Below, in pieces: positions 1 to 6,742 of a DNA stretch of 10,305 bases. Below the pieces are notes generated by a model, which saw only the letters and a program-made list of their open reading frames with translations, was not told the DNA's origin and ran no database searches. The stretch comes from JBGPML01 sp041486955. Its GTDB lineage: Bacteria; Patescibacteriota; UBA1384; 2-12-FULL-50-11; DASWYB01. The position numbers were made by a program, and so were the translations under genes. Position 1 is the stretch's first letter; each line of letters begins with the position of its first letter. Where the stretch lies: NCBI GenBank assembly GCA_041486955.1, contig JBGPML010000025.1:1-10305 (forward strand), in the 5' to 3' direction.

Positions 1-1
1 A

Positions 2-679
2 AAAGAAATAATTGTCATTGATGGCGGATCGACTGATGATTCAGTTTCTATGCTACACAATGAACCTGGGATTCGTTTTTATGAACTCAATGGAAAGAAG
101 GGTCGCGGGATGGCGCTCAGATACGGAATTGAAAAAGCTCGAGGCGAAATTGTTGTCTTTTTTCCTTCAGACGGCGAATATATGGCTCAAGATATTTCTC
201 GAGTGGTCAGTCCACTCATCAATCAAGAGTTTCCGGTAGTATTTGGCAGCCGGGCATTTCGAAGTGATTTAAGCGGTACGCTTCAACGCGTCTATGGTAA
301 TAGAGGGGCACTGTTTACGATGAGCAAATATGGTGGGATGCTCATGAGTGTTATGACTTTATTGATTTATCAACGATATATCGGCGATCCACTTACGAGC
401 ATTAAAGGATTTAACGCGCGTGTATTTCGCGATATGGAATTTCGTCGGGCTGGAGTCGACTTTGATATGGAACTCATTGCCAAAGTGGCCCGGGCAAAGT
501 ATTCAATTTTGGAGGTTCCGGTTAATTACAAAGCCCGAACGGTCAAGGAAGGCAAAAAAATTACGGTTGGTGATGGAGTTAAGTGTTTAATCACTCTGAT
601 GAGATTTGCGAATTACTCCAATCCGGCTTCTCTACTCCTAGAAGCCAGAAAGGCGCTTACTCGTGAGCAGCGAGCGTAG
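2..679 (+). CDS. Family-2 glycosyltransferase, DPM1-like, 5' end cut by window edge
   Basis: The reading frame is open from the first bases, so the start lies outside; 225 residues are visible and roughly 35-40 N-terminal residues (the usual PxYNE strand) should be missing. Visible landmarks are the GT-A nucleotide-binding segment EIIVIDGGSTDDS (visible residues 2-14), a KGRGMALRYGI helix (33-43), PSDGEY (55-60) where the family normally has a DxD motif, and a C-terminal block with EVPVNYKAR and EGKKI. This order matches GT2 enzymes of the dolichyl/polyprenyl-phosphate sugar synthase type, which move a hexose from a nucleotide sugar to a lipid phosphate at the inner membrane face. The first Asp of DxD is Pro here, so the metal site may be altered. 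No C-terminal membrane helices are present. The stop is TAG at 677-679, and the gene overlaps the next, a paralogous transferase, by 17 bases, implying one transcript. Donor and acceptor cannot be read from the sequence. Confidence 0.88.
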   Translation, partial: KEIIVIDGGSTDDSVSMLHNEPGIRFYELNGKKGRGMALRYGIEKARGEIVVFFPSDGEYMAQDISRVVSPLINQEFPVVFGSRAFRSDLSGTLQRVYGNRGALFTMSKYGGMLMSVMTLLIYQRYIGDPLTSIKGFNARVFRDMEFRRAGVDFDMELIAKVARAKYSILEVPVNYKARTVKEGKKITVGDGVKCLITLMRFANYSNPASLLLEARKALTREQRA

Positions 680-1418
680 GTTGCCCAAAGTTTCTATTAT
701 TATCCCGGCCTATAACGAAGAGGCTTCGATTGGGGCGTTACTCAAAGTTATTTTAGCAGTTGATCTTAAATCAATTGGATTTGAGCGTGAGATTATTGTG
801 GTTGATGATGGGTCAAAAGACAAAACTTCTGAAGTCGCGTCAAAATTTAAAGAAGTTATCTGTTATCGAAAAAAGAATGGCGGCAAGGGGAGTGCGGTAA
901 AGTATGGAATTGCCAAATCAACTGGGGATTGGATTCTGATTCAAGATGCTGACTTAGAATATGATCCAAAAGATTATATTCCATTATTAAAACCGACCAG
1001 AAAAACAAAAAAGAAGATCACCGTCTATGGCAGTCGAACCCTTGGGCAAAAACGTGATAATCCCTCCCGCCTCTTCCCTGGCAAGCATCCAGATCAGTCA
1101 ATTGGACCTTGGGTGGCTGGCGTTTGTTTGTCAATCTGGGCATTTCTTCTTTACGGCCGTTTTATTACCGATACCCTAACCGGCTACAAAATCTATCCCG
1201 CCAAAACTCTGAAGCAATTTACGATCCGCACCTTTGGTTTTGAGACTGATCATGAATTAACGGCCAAATTATTGCGCTCGGGTGTGAAAATTATCGAAGT
1301 CCCCATAAGCTACCGTCCAAGGAGTTTAGAAGAAGGCAAAAAAATTCGCCCAAAGGATTTTTTTATTGCTATCGAAACATTATTCAAATATCGCTTCATC
1401 CCAAAGCAAGATTTTTGA
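663..1418 (+). CDS. Family-2 glycosyltransferase, dolichyl/polyprenyl-phosphate sugar synthase-like
   Basis: A complete 251-residue GT2 enzyme of the DPM1-like type. PAYNEE is at residues 15-20, EIIVVDDGS at 43-51, GGKGSAVKYGI at 73-83, and a full metal-binding QDADLEYDP at 94-102. The acceptor-side block TDTLTGYK is at 169-176, and the C-terminal EVPISYRPR and EGKKI motifs follow. It lacks the two to four C-terminal membrane helices found in GtrB/DPM-III type enzymes, although residues 150-167 are hydrophobic. The start is GTG at 663, inside the preceding gene, with a GAAAGG ribosome site ending 9 bases upstream; TTG at 681 is a weaker alternative. It shares layout and C-terminal motifs with the preceding gene and is probably a tandem paralogue. 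Family knowledge suggests it makes a polyprenyl-phosphate-linked sugar for export or periplasmic use; the exact sugar is unknown. The stop is TGA, and the next gene is convergent. Confidence 0.9.
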   Translation: MSSERRLPKVSIIIPAYNEEASIGALLKVILAVDLKSIGFEREIIVVDDGSKDKTSEVASKFKEVICYRKKNGGKGSAVKYGIAKSTGDWILIQDADLEYDPKDYIPLLKPTRKTKKKITVYGSRTLGQKRDNPSRLFPGKHPDQSIGPWVAGVCLSIWAFLLYGRFITDTLTGYKIYPAKTLKQFTIRTFGFETDHELTAKLLRSGVKIIEVPISYRPRSLEEGKKIRPKDFFIAIETLFKYRFIPKQDF

Positions 1419-1420
1419 TA

Positions 1421-1500
1421 TTTGGCGTACTTCTGCGTCATGAATTCCGTTCCTCGTTCGGCGTACGCTGTGTACGCTTCACTCTGGTACTCACTCTTTC
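1421..1500. repeat. GTAC-rich, repeat-like intergenic stretch
   Basis: GTAC occurs four times in about 65 bases (1427, 1463, 1472, 1487), three of them within GCGTAC or GTACGC. GCGTAC at 1425-1430 recurs at 1461-1466, where it forms the 8-base palindrome GCGTACGC (1461-1468). A 6-bp hairpin pairs 1461-1466 with 1472-1477 around a 5-base loop. CGTTC is directly repeated near 1448-1460, and a GAATTC sits just before. This density of short inverted and direct repeats directly after a gene is typical of dispersed intergenic palindromic elements, but only one copy lies in the window, so repetitive status is inferred. It has no T-run and is not a convincing terminator for the upstream gene. Confidence 0.35.
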
Positions 1501-1545
1501 CTTGAATTACATCCAAATCTACAAAAATCATTAAATTATATAGAT

Positions 1546-1582
1546 AAAAAAGAACCTCACTAAGCATGTGTGCTGAGCGAGG
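1546..1582 (-). terminator. Intrinsic terminator of the P-loop kinase gene
   Basis: Bases 1555-1566 pair with 1571-1582 in a 12-position stem with two mismatches and a 4-base loop (1567-1570). Read on the minus strand, the stem is followed by TTCTTTTTT (1554 down to 1546), a proper U-tract. It lies 27 bases past the kinase stop codon. The plus strand has no T-run after the hairpin, so it should stop only leftward transcription. Confidence 0.72.
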
Positions 1583-1609
1583 CTAGCGAGATTTATTGGT
1601 TTTGGCGTA

Positions 1610-2173
1610 TTACTCCACGATGTACTGGAGTACTTGTTGGACAACCTTGGCAATCCCTACCTCCTCACCTTCCATTTTAACGAGGAGGTGAGGGAGTTTG
1701 ATCCCTGAATAACGGGCTTTATCGTCGAGGTAATGGGATACTGAGCGACATCCGCCAACTGCACCGGATGTTACGCGATCAGTTACGCGACGTTCGACTT
1801 CCTCCCTGGTATCATCGTATTGACACCAAACAACTTTGAGCGTACCTCTACCACGATCCGCCGCCTCAAGTAAGGCGTCTTGACTTGTGTGTCGTGAGAA
1901 AGTGGCGGCAGCGATTATCGAGAAGCCTTCTTTGAGATTAACTTCGATAGCGGCGTAGAGGACCTGATATGAGACTCGCATTATTGCTTCCTTACGAGCG
2001 CGTGCTTCAGGCGATCGATAAAAGTCGGCTTCCTGAGGATATGCGCAACTTGCTGGTCCTACGTCAATATCTATGAAATGGAACCCAGTTCTCTCGGCGA
2101 GTGCTCGACCGAGCGTAGACTTTCCTGTTGTCGGAAGTCCTGCGATGGCAATGACCAACGGTTTCTGTTCCAT
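1610..2173 (-). CDS. Small P-loop kinase (AAA_33 / zeta-toxin-like nucleoside or sugar kinase fold)
   Basis: A 187-residue soluble protein. The Walker A motif GLPTTGKST is at residues 12-20 after a short beta strand, followed by FIDID (33-37), a central ATFSR segment, and WCQYDDTREEVERRVTDR, which fits the lid/arginine region of small predicted kinases. The tail SVSHYLDDKARYSGIKLPHL resembles the same group. Family members phosphorylate small molecules, nucleotides or sugars; the substrate here is unknown. The frame is open 27 codons further up to 2254, but ATG at 2173 is preferred because GGAG lies 6 bases before it and the protein then begins just ahead of the P-loop strand. The gene lies opposite to its flanking plus-strand neighbours, with its own terminator. 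Its GC content is higher: two 60-base lines counted by eye gave 57% and 50%, against 28% and 42% for two lines in the dehydratase gene. It may be an acquired unit unrelated to glycan synthesis. Chloramphenicol-phosphotransferase-like, gluconate-kinase-like or adenylylsulfate-kinase-like roles remain possible. Confidence 0.82.
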   Translation of the reverse strand: MEQKPLVIAIAGLPTTGKSTLGRALAERTGFHFIDIDVGPASCAYPQEADFYRSPEARARKEAIMRVSYQVLYAAIEVNLKEGFSIIAAATFSRHTSQDALLEAADRGRGTLKVVWCQYDDTREEVERRVTDRVTSGAVGGCRSVSHYLDDKARYSGIKLPHLLVKMEGEEVGIAKVVQQVLQYIVE

Positions 2174-2179
2174 CCGATT

Positions 2180-2183
2180 CTCC
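2180..2183 (-). promoter_or_regulatory. Shine-Dalgarno GGAG deciding the kinase start
   Basis: Minus-strand GGAG is separated by 6 bases from the ATG at 2173. No comparable site precedes the upstream in-frame ATG codons at 2254 or 2236, so the shorter protein is chosen. Confidence 0.7.
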
Positions 2184-2192
2184 GGGACAAGT

Positions 2193-2208
2193 CTTGCAAG
2201 ATTGCAAG
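2193..2208. promoter_or_regulatory. Perfect inverted repeat CTTGCAA-GA-TTGCAAG, possible operator
   Basis: Two 7-base arms (2193-2199 and 2202-2208) are exact reverse complements around a 2-base centre. The site lies 20-35 bases upstream of the kinase start, inside its probable leader, in the region between divergent genes. It has no T-run, and a 2-base loop is too tight for a normal hairpin, so a dimeric-protein binding site is the better reading. This is inference. Confidence 0.4.
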
Positions 2209-2225
2209 GAAGAACTTCACTGAGG

Positions 2226-2237
2226 TATGGTACCATA
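2226..2237. promoter_or_regulatory. 12-base perfect palindrome TATGGTACCATA, possible operator
   Basis: The 12 bases read the same on both strands. The palindrome sits mid-way between the divergent kinase (start 2173) and membrane protein (start 2277) genes and overlaps the -10 position proposed for the kinase promoter. Operator function is inferred from symmetry and position only. Confidence 0.4.
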
Positions 2238-2254
2238 AAAAAGAAGAGTTTCAA
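2227..2254 (-). promoter_or_regulatory. Possible sigma-70-type promoter for the kinase gene
   Basis: On the minus strand, TTGAAA (2254-2249, five of six to consensus) is followed after 16 bases by TACCAT (2232-2227, four of six). Transcription would begin near 2220, giving a leader of about 45 bases that contains the 2193-2208 inverted repeat. The -10 match is weak, so the call is tentative. Confidence 0.3.
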
Positions 2255-2276
2255 TAATCAGGAATGGTCGTAATTC

Positions 2277-4010
2277 ATGGTAGGTGCCGTGCTCAAGTTT
2301 TTTAGAAAATTTCCCTGGCGAGATTTTTTTCTTGTTATTGGTTTAATGGTGCTCGATATGAGCATTCATCCTTTATCTTCCGGGCCGGATCGCCTCATCC
2401 ATGATCCTGCGGTCTATCGTCTGGCCAACCCAAATTATATGCCTGGCGATTGGTATACTGATATGGCAGTCAAAAGTAATGTGTACATTTTTTATGCCAA
2501 ACTGGTCAATGCGTGGCAGTTTTTTCATATTCCCGAAGAATTGTGGCGGGCGATACTCTATTTAGCGAGTCTAGCGATACTCTATTATTCCCTTGTCCGG
2601 ATTGCTCAAGTTTTTTCTAAAAGCCTCCTTGTAGTACCGATTTTAGCGTTACTCCACTCTTTTATTAGTACCGGAAACAATCAGCCAATTTGGCTCTACG
2701 GACCATTTATTCAAGTCGATTCGGGATTAGCGCCAAGATCAATCGGCATTGCAATTTCCTTTCTCGCACTATTCTTTTTAATCCAAGGATCGATTATTAT
2801 TCCCTCTCTTTTACTCGGCTTAGCTACTTTGATTCATGTGTCGAATTCTTTTATTGTGTTTACCCTCTATTTCGGGATCTGGATGGTAAAATCATTACTC
2901 TTTGATCGGCCTAAAGACAGACAAACTTGGCTAGAAATAGGACGAAAAGGTGGGATCGCCCTACTTGTCTATCTTCTTGCCGGGGGATGGTTTGCCTTCT
3001 ATGTCGCATCTCAGGGAGGAGGCGGAGTGCCAACGTTTCCCACCGAAAAATTTATCTGGGCATGGATATATCTCCGCGCTCCTTATATGGCGCTGCCGCT
3101 GATCACTAAGTATTGGTGGATACGCTTAATTGCTCATGCAGTCTCCATTGTTTTTGGCTGGTTAATTTTGCGTAAGCGCTTCGATTTGATTGGTCGGCGC
3201 GCGTTAGACACTCTGGCTCTCATAGGGTTAGGATCGGTGGGTTATTTTTTTATCTTTTATTTTTTTGCTTTCACCAAACCATGGCTGCCAGGATTCGAAT
3301 TTTACTCGATTCGGGTGATTTATTTGGCCTACTTCGCGGCCTATCTACTTATCAGTTTGTGTCTTCTCATGATCTCGCGTGAGATCATATCGAAAATATT
3401 AGGCAGGATACACGTTGATGAAAAGCGATATACCTCAGGGTTGGTACTCATTGCCGTAATGCTATTTTTATTTGGTTTTAGCACAAGATTGGGAGATAGT
3501 TTCCTCAAGCCAAAAGCGCAAAACCTCCAACAATCATGGTGGAGATTGTTAGATGATAGCGTGGTATTTCGAGCACGAGTGCCGGAAAACCAGCAAATGC
3601 GATTACCGAATTCTGCCACATTGCATTACCTCGACAGCAATCCCGAACCTTTTCTTGCTCCTCCAAACTTACAGACCCGTGGCCACTACTTTCCCAGTGT
3701 CGTCAGTTTTAAGTCCTTCGGATTTACTCGAGAGGGATTGCCTGAATGGTATGACCGGCTGAATGATGTCTCAAGAGGCGAGCTTGAGAAGGTCTATCTT
3801 GAACAGTCACATTCGGGCCATGCCTCGCCCGTTTACATAGAGTGGCGTGATAGTTATTCCAAGCTCACTCAAGATGAAATATTGGCTCTTTCGAGAAAAT
3901 ATAATTTCAAATTATTCTTAAGTTACGCCAATGTTTCCTATTCATTCCCCGTTATCACTCAGGATAGTGACTTTCGGCTTTATAGATTACCTGAAAACAT
4001 CAAAAAATAG
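2277..4010 (+). CDS. Polytopic membrane protein with soluble C-terminal domain, probably GT-C-like
   Basis: A 577-residue protein. About ten hydrophobic helices can be seen (roughly residues 16-30, 91-111, 117-130, 153-169, 172-207 as two, 226-244, 282-297, 312-331, 345-366, 387-402), followed by a soluble domain from about 405 to the end. The long loop after the first helix is acidic and aromatic, with HDPAVYRLANP (42-52) and PGDWYTD (56-62). An acidic first outer loop plus a C-terminal soluble domain is the plan of GT-C enzymes, which use polyprenyl-phosphate sugars on the outer membrane face. The end, DFRLYRLP, resembles the closing strand of many such proteins. I cannot name the family, and a non-enzymatic membrane protein is possible. 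ATG at 2277 is assumed; AGGA is 13 bases upstream, rather far, and GTG at 2289 is an alternative. The gene faces the flippase gene convergently. Confidence 0.8.
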   Translation: MVGAVLKFFRKFPWRDFFLVIGLMVLDMSIHPLSSGPDRLIHDPAVYRLANPNYMPGDWYTDMAVKSNVYIFYAKLVNAWQFFHIPEELWRAILYLASLAILYYSLVRIAQVFSKSLLVVPILALLHSFISTGNNQPIWLYGPFIQVDSGLAPRSIGIAISFLALFFLIQGSIIIPSLLLGLATLIHVSNSFIVFTLYFGIWMVKSLLFDRPKDRQTWLEIGRKGGIALLVYLLAGGWFAFYVASQGGGGVPTFPTEKFIWAWIYLRAPYMALPLITKYWWIRLIAHAVSIVFGWLILRKRFDLIGRRALDTLALIGLGSVGYFFIFYFFAFTKPWLPGFEFYSIRVIYLAYFAAYLLISLCLLMISREIISKILGRIHVDEKRYTSGLVLIAVMLFLFGFSTRLGDSFLKPKAQNLQQSWWRLLDDSVVFRARVPENQQMRLPNSATLHYLDSNPEPFLAPPNLQTRGHYFPSVVSFKSFGFTREGLPEWYDRLNDVSRGELEKVYLEQSHSGHASPVYIEWRDSYSKLTQDEILALSRKYNFKLFLSYANVSYSFPVITQDSDFRLYRLPENIKK

Positions 4011-4011
4011 A

Positions 4012-4030
4012 TCTTGATTATAGTTCAAGA
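4012..4030. terminator. Weak hairpin between convergent genes
   Basis: TCTTGA (4012-4017) pairs with TCAAGA (4025-4030) around a 7-base loop in the 30-base gap between two stop codons. The stem is short and AT-rich and no T-run follows on either strand, so this is at best a poor bidirectional terminator. Confidence 0.2.
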
Positions 4031-4040
4031 GAGTGATTGC

Positions 4041-5279
4041 TCAATCTGAGTCGGTCCTTTTTATGATCAAATAGAGATAGGCAATGAATAATGGAACGAT
4101 CATCAGTACATTGAGCGCATATAAATAAGTAACTGCGGCAAAGGTAAAGCCTTGGTTTTTCTCGACAATGAATATGAGTAAAGCGATAACGCAAGCAGCA
4201 ACATTAGTTGCAATAACAATTTGATTCCTGTCTCGGGCCGTAAAAAAATTAGTCAGATAAATACGAAGAGGTAGTATGAGGACAATAAAGCTCAAGCGAT
4301 GGGCTAACTCGATGGCGCTCTGATATTTTACCCCATAGAGTGGGGCGAATAGGAATTGTATTGCCACGATATAAATCGCGGCGAAGGCAAGGCCAAGAAT
4401 GAGATGTTGGAAGAGAATAGCGCCATGGTTGAGTTTGCGATACCGTAAAAGGAGCGGAAAGTAGGTTGAAGATAACGCACCTGTCAATCCGGAAAATGCG
4501 TTGACAAATGATTGGGCTACCTGATAAATGGCCAGATTCGCAAACCCAAATATCGAAGAGACAGCAATCGTTTGCACATTCTCTCCAATAGAGCTGGTGA
4601 ATTTTTGAACTGTGCAAAGCGCAGCGTAACGGAAGCTTAATTTGCTCGGGCCGACTCGAGACTGAGCTTTTCGTCTTCCTTCCAAAAAAAACAATACCGT
4701 TATAAGAGCATTAAGACCGAAATATATGAGGGTCAAACCAACCAGGTTTGCTCCAGCTTTCAAGCCAATCAGAATCCCAACCAGCATTATCAGATTAGCG
4801 GCAATGAGACGTATGGTTGGTGAGTGATAGTTAAGTTTACCTTCATAATAGATGTACCAACCATTCGGAGCGTAAAAGAATGGCAGCAATAATGCCGATA
4901 TCACTAAGGCAATACCTAATGTGTGTTCTGCGTGAGCATACCTATACACAGCAATGCCGAGCAAAATAATTGAGCCAGCGAAGCTCGCAAAAAAAGAGTA
5001 AACCACTGATTGGGCAACAGCCTCTTCGTCACCCTCCACAAATGCACGCAAGGCGGCCGTATTCAATCCAGGCAATGAGAACACGGAGAGGAGTGAAGCC
5101 ATAGATATGACATATTGATATTGACCATAAGTCTCTTTAGATGTCAGACGAGCGAAAGCCACCGAAATCAAAAGAGCAATCAAGGTCATAGCGAAATATC
5201 GACTCGATATCCACATTCCGCGTGGTAGGAAATAGCTAAGGTCTATACCGATTTTTCGGCTAATCTTATCAAGCTTCAA
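4041..5279 (-). CDS. Wzx-type oligosaccharide flippase (MOP superfamily)
   Basis: A 412-residue, almost wholly hydrophobic protein with about twelve membrane segments. The N-terminal signature of polysaccharide flippases is clear: SYFLPRGMWISSRYFAM (15-31), a first helix, then AFARLTSKETYGQYQYV (41-57) and SLPGLNTAALRAF (68-80). Length and helix count fit the Wzx/RfbX family, which moves undecaprenyl-diphosphate-linked oligosaccharide units across the inner membrane. The start is TTG at 5279: an in-frame TGA lies at 5294-5292 and the only later ATG codons (residues 22 and 31) would remove conserved N-terminal sequence. No good Shine-Dalgarno is visible. It is the last gene of the leftward operon, 41 bases after the dehydratase. 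It implies a Wzx/Wzy-style export route rather than an ABC transporter; the polymerase is not in the window. Confidence 0.9.
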   Translation of the reverse strand: MKLDKISRKIGIDLSYFLPRGMWISSRYFAMTLIALLISVAFARLTSKETYGQYQYVISMASLLSVFSLPGLNTAALRAFVEGDEEAVAQSVVYSFFASFAGSIILLGIAVYRYAHAEHTLGIALVISALLLPFFYAPNGWYIYYEGKLNYHSPTIRLIAANLIMLVGILIGLKAGANLVGLTLIYFGLNALITVLFFLEGRRKAQSRVGPSKLSFRYAALCTVQKFTSSIGENVQTIAVSSIFGFANLAIYQVAQSFVNAFSGLTGALSSTYFPLLLRYRKLNHGAILFQHLILGLAFAAIYIVAIQFLFAPLYGVKYQSAIELAHRLSFIVLILPLRIYLTNFFTARDRNQIVIATNVAACVIALLIFIVEKNQGFTFAAVTYLYALNVLMIVPLFIAYLYLIIKRTDSD

Positions 5280-5320
5280 CGTAATGACTCGTCATGTTTA
5301 GCATTTTGCTTTTTCAGTTA

Positions 5321-6742
5321 CTAATGGAGGTTGATTTTGAGTGATGGAAAAAAGGACTGAAGTTTTTGAGGTAGAATTTTATGGTTTTCATTATCACTCA
5401 TCGTCATCTCCAAATCAGCAATTGCTTGAGAAATATCAAATGGACATGCTTCGTTACTCTTGAGAGAAAGAATTCTACTGCCTTTTGTTTTACGCAGGTT
5501 TTTTTTCTCTTCGTCGGTATAAAGTTCTTCAATGAGTTTTTCACCCTGACGAAGACCAGTCATTCGTATTTCTACATCTTCATTTGGCAAAAGATTCTTT
5601 GATCGAATGAGGGCGAGGGTGACCTCATAGAGGTTAATGAGTTCCCCCATGTTTAGCACATGAATTTGATTATACGTTCCAGAGGCGGTACTCTCAATCA
5701 CCAACTGTGCGGCTTCACGTATCGACATGAAAAATCGCCGCATATCTTTATGGGTTACAGTAACATAACGATGATGATCAATTTGGCGTTCGAATAGAGG
5801 CAAGACTGATCCATTTGAGTTGATGACATTGCCAAATCGAACGATATTGAATTGGGTTGTTCTTGGCTGTAATGATCCAATATAATATTCACATAGTTTT
5901 TTGGTCGCTCCCATGACGCTCGTAGGATTTACTACCTTGTCAGTCGAAATAAAGGTGACAATCTTAATATTATTTCGTATTGCCGCATCGACGACTCGTT
6001 TTGTGCCGATAACATTATTATTAATAGATTCATCGATATTATCTTGCATAAGATGAACGTGTTTATAAGCTGCGGCATGAAAGACAAGATCAGGGTGATA
6101 TATTCCGAAAAGGCGGTTGAGTTTGTCTTGATTCAACACATTACCAATAATCAGATCACAGCGCTCACGCATGCCGCTTTCTTTTAGTTGCTGCTCGAGC
6201 ATAAAGATTAAATACTCTGAATTGTCATAAACAACGACTTTTTCAGCCTCTAAATCAATAAGCTGACGAACTATTTCTGAACCGATAGATCCAGCTCCAC
6301 CAGTTACAAATATCGTCTTACCAGTATAAAAATCTTTTAGTCGCTCGACATCCTTTAAGACAAATGGTCGTCCAAGGAAATCTTCCGGTTGAATATCTTT
6401 GATTTCCTCATATCGAACAATGCTTCGGCCAATAATCCGCTGACTGCGCGGTACGATTTTAACTGGTATTCGATTATCAATATTTGCCAGTAAAATGCGC
6501 CGTACTAATTTACCATCGGCTGATGGAATCGCCAGCACAATTTCGTCGATTAAGAATTTCGAGACTATCTCTGAAAAATCATCAATACCACCTAAAACTC
6601 CCCCCATTGTTTTATTTGGTCTATCATCAATAAAACCTGAAATACGATAATTCGGGTAATTCTTTCGAATATCCTGAGCAAGAAGTCGTCCTGCTGATCC
6701 AGCTCCTACAACCAGAATATTTTTTTCAATTCGGGTTATCAT
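5321..6742 (-). CDS. UDP-GlcNAc 4,6-dehydratase, WbpM/CapD/PglF type, soluble form
   Basis: A 473-residue, two-domain protein. An N-terminal Rossmann-like CoA-binding_3 domain (GAGSAGR at 13-19, SGFIDD at 35-40) is followed by the Polysacc_synt_2 SDR domain with NAD motif TGGAGSIGSE (147-156), HAAAYKHV (222-229), STDKVVNPT (266-274) and GLRQGEKLIEEL (396-407). The usual catalytic Tyr is Met277 in MGATK with Lys281, as in WbpM/CapD/PglF, not as in the Tyr-containing FlaA1/PseB branch. Such enzymes turn UDP-GlcNAc into UDP-4-keto-6-deoxy-GlcNAc, the first step to QuiNAc, FucNAc or bacillosamine. Full-length relatives (about 600-660 residues) begin with four membrane helices; these are absent, and the sequence upstream is occupied by the reductase gene in another frame. 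ATG 6742 is supported by AGGAAG 7 bases upstream and by the ATGA overlap with that reductase. Confidence 0.93.
   Translation of the reverse strand: MITRIEKNILVVGAGSAGRLLAQDIRKNYPNYRISGFIDDRPNKTMGGVLGGIDDFSEIVSKFLIDEIVLAIPSADGKLVRRILLANIDNRIPVKIVPRSQRIIGRSIVRYEEIKDIQPEDFLGRPFVLKDVERLKDFYTGKTIFVTGGAGSIGSEIVRQLIDLEAEKVVVYDNSEYLIFMLEQQLKESGMRERCDLIIGNVLNQDKLNRLFGIYHPDLVFHAAAYKHVHLMQDNIDESINNNVIGTKRVVDAAIRNNIKIVTFISTDKVVNPTSVMGATKKLCEYYIGSLQPRTTQFNIVRFGNVINSNGSVLPLFERQIDHHRYVTVTHKDMRRFFMSIREAAQLVIESTASGTYNQIHVLNMGELINLYEVTLALIRSKNLLPNEDVEIRMTGLRQGEKLIEELYTDEEKKNLRKTKGSRILSLKSNEACPFDISQAIADLEMTMSDNENHKILPQKLQSFFPSLKINLH

Noticed and set aside
12..239. 75-residue plus-strand frame at the left edge
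   Set aside because: It runs in a different frame from the GT2 motif DGGSTDDS, which explains the same bases.
663..1418. Reassigned UGA codon (as in Gracilibacteria or Absconditabacteria)
   Set aside because: The 663-1418 gene and three minus-strand genes end at TGA exactly where the families should end, and tryptophan is coded by TGG.
1461..1477. Hairpin GCGTAC/GTACGC as terminator for the plus-strand glycosyltransferase
   Set aside because: No T-run follows on either strand, and the arms are part of a wider GTAC-rich repeat pattern.
1310..1567. 85-residue minus-strand frame spanning the glycosyltransferase end and the intergenic repeat
   Set aside because: It starts in the loop of the kinase terminator, crosses the repeat-like region and runs antisense into a well-supported gene; no domain is seen.
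2174..2254. 27-residue N-terminal extension of the kinase
   Set aside because: It would cover both palindromes and the proposed promoter, has no ribosome site, and does not resemble kinase sequence; ATG 2173 has GGAG at good spacing.
4031..4046. GATTG-CT-CAATC inverted repeat at the flippase stop as a terminator
   Set aside because: Five base pairs with a 2-base loop and no T-run; likely chance.
4249..4617. 122-residue minus-strand frame inside the flippase gene
   Set aside because: It is out of frame with a clear flippase and is rich in Cys, His and Trp with no coherent domain; a shadow.
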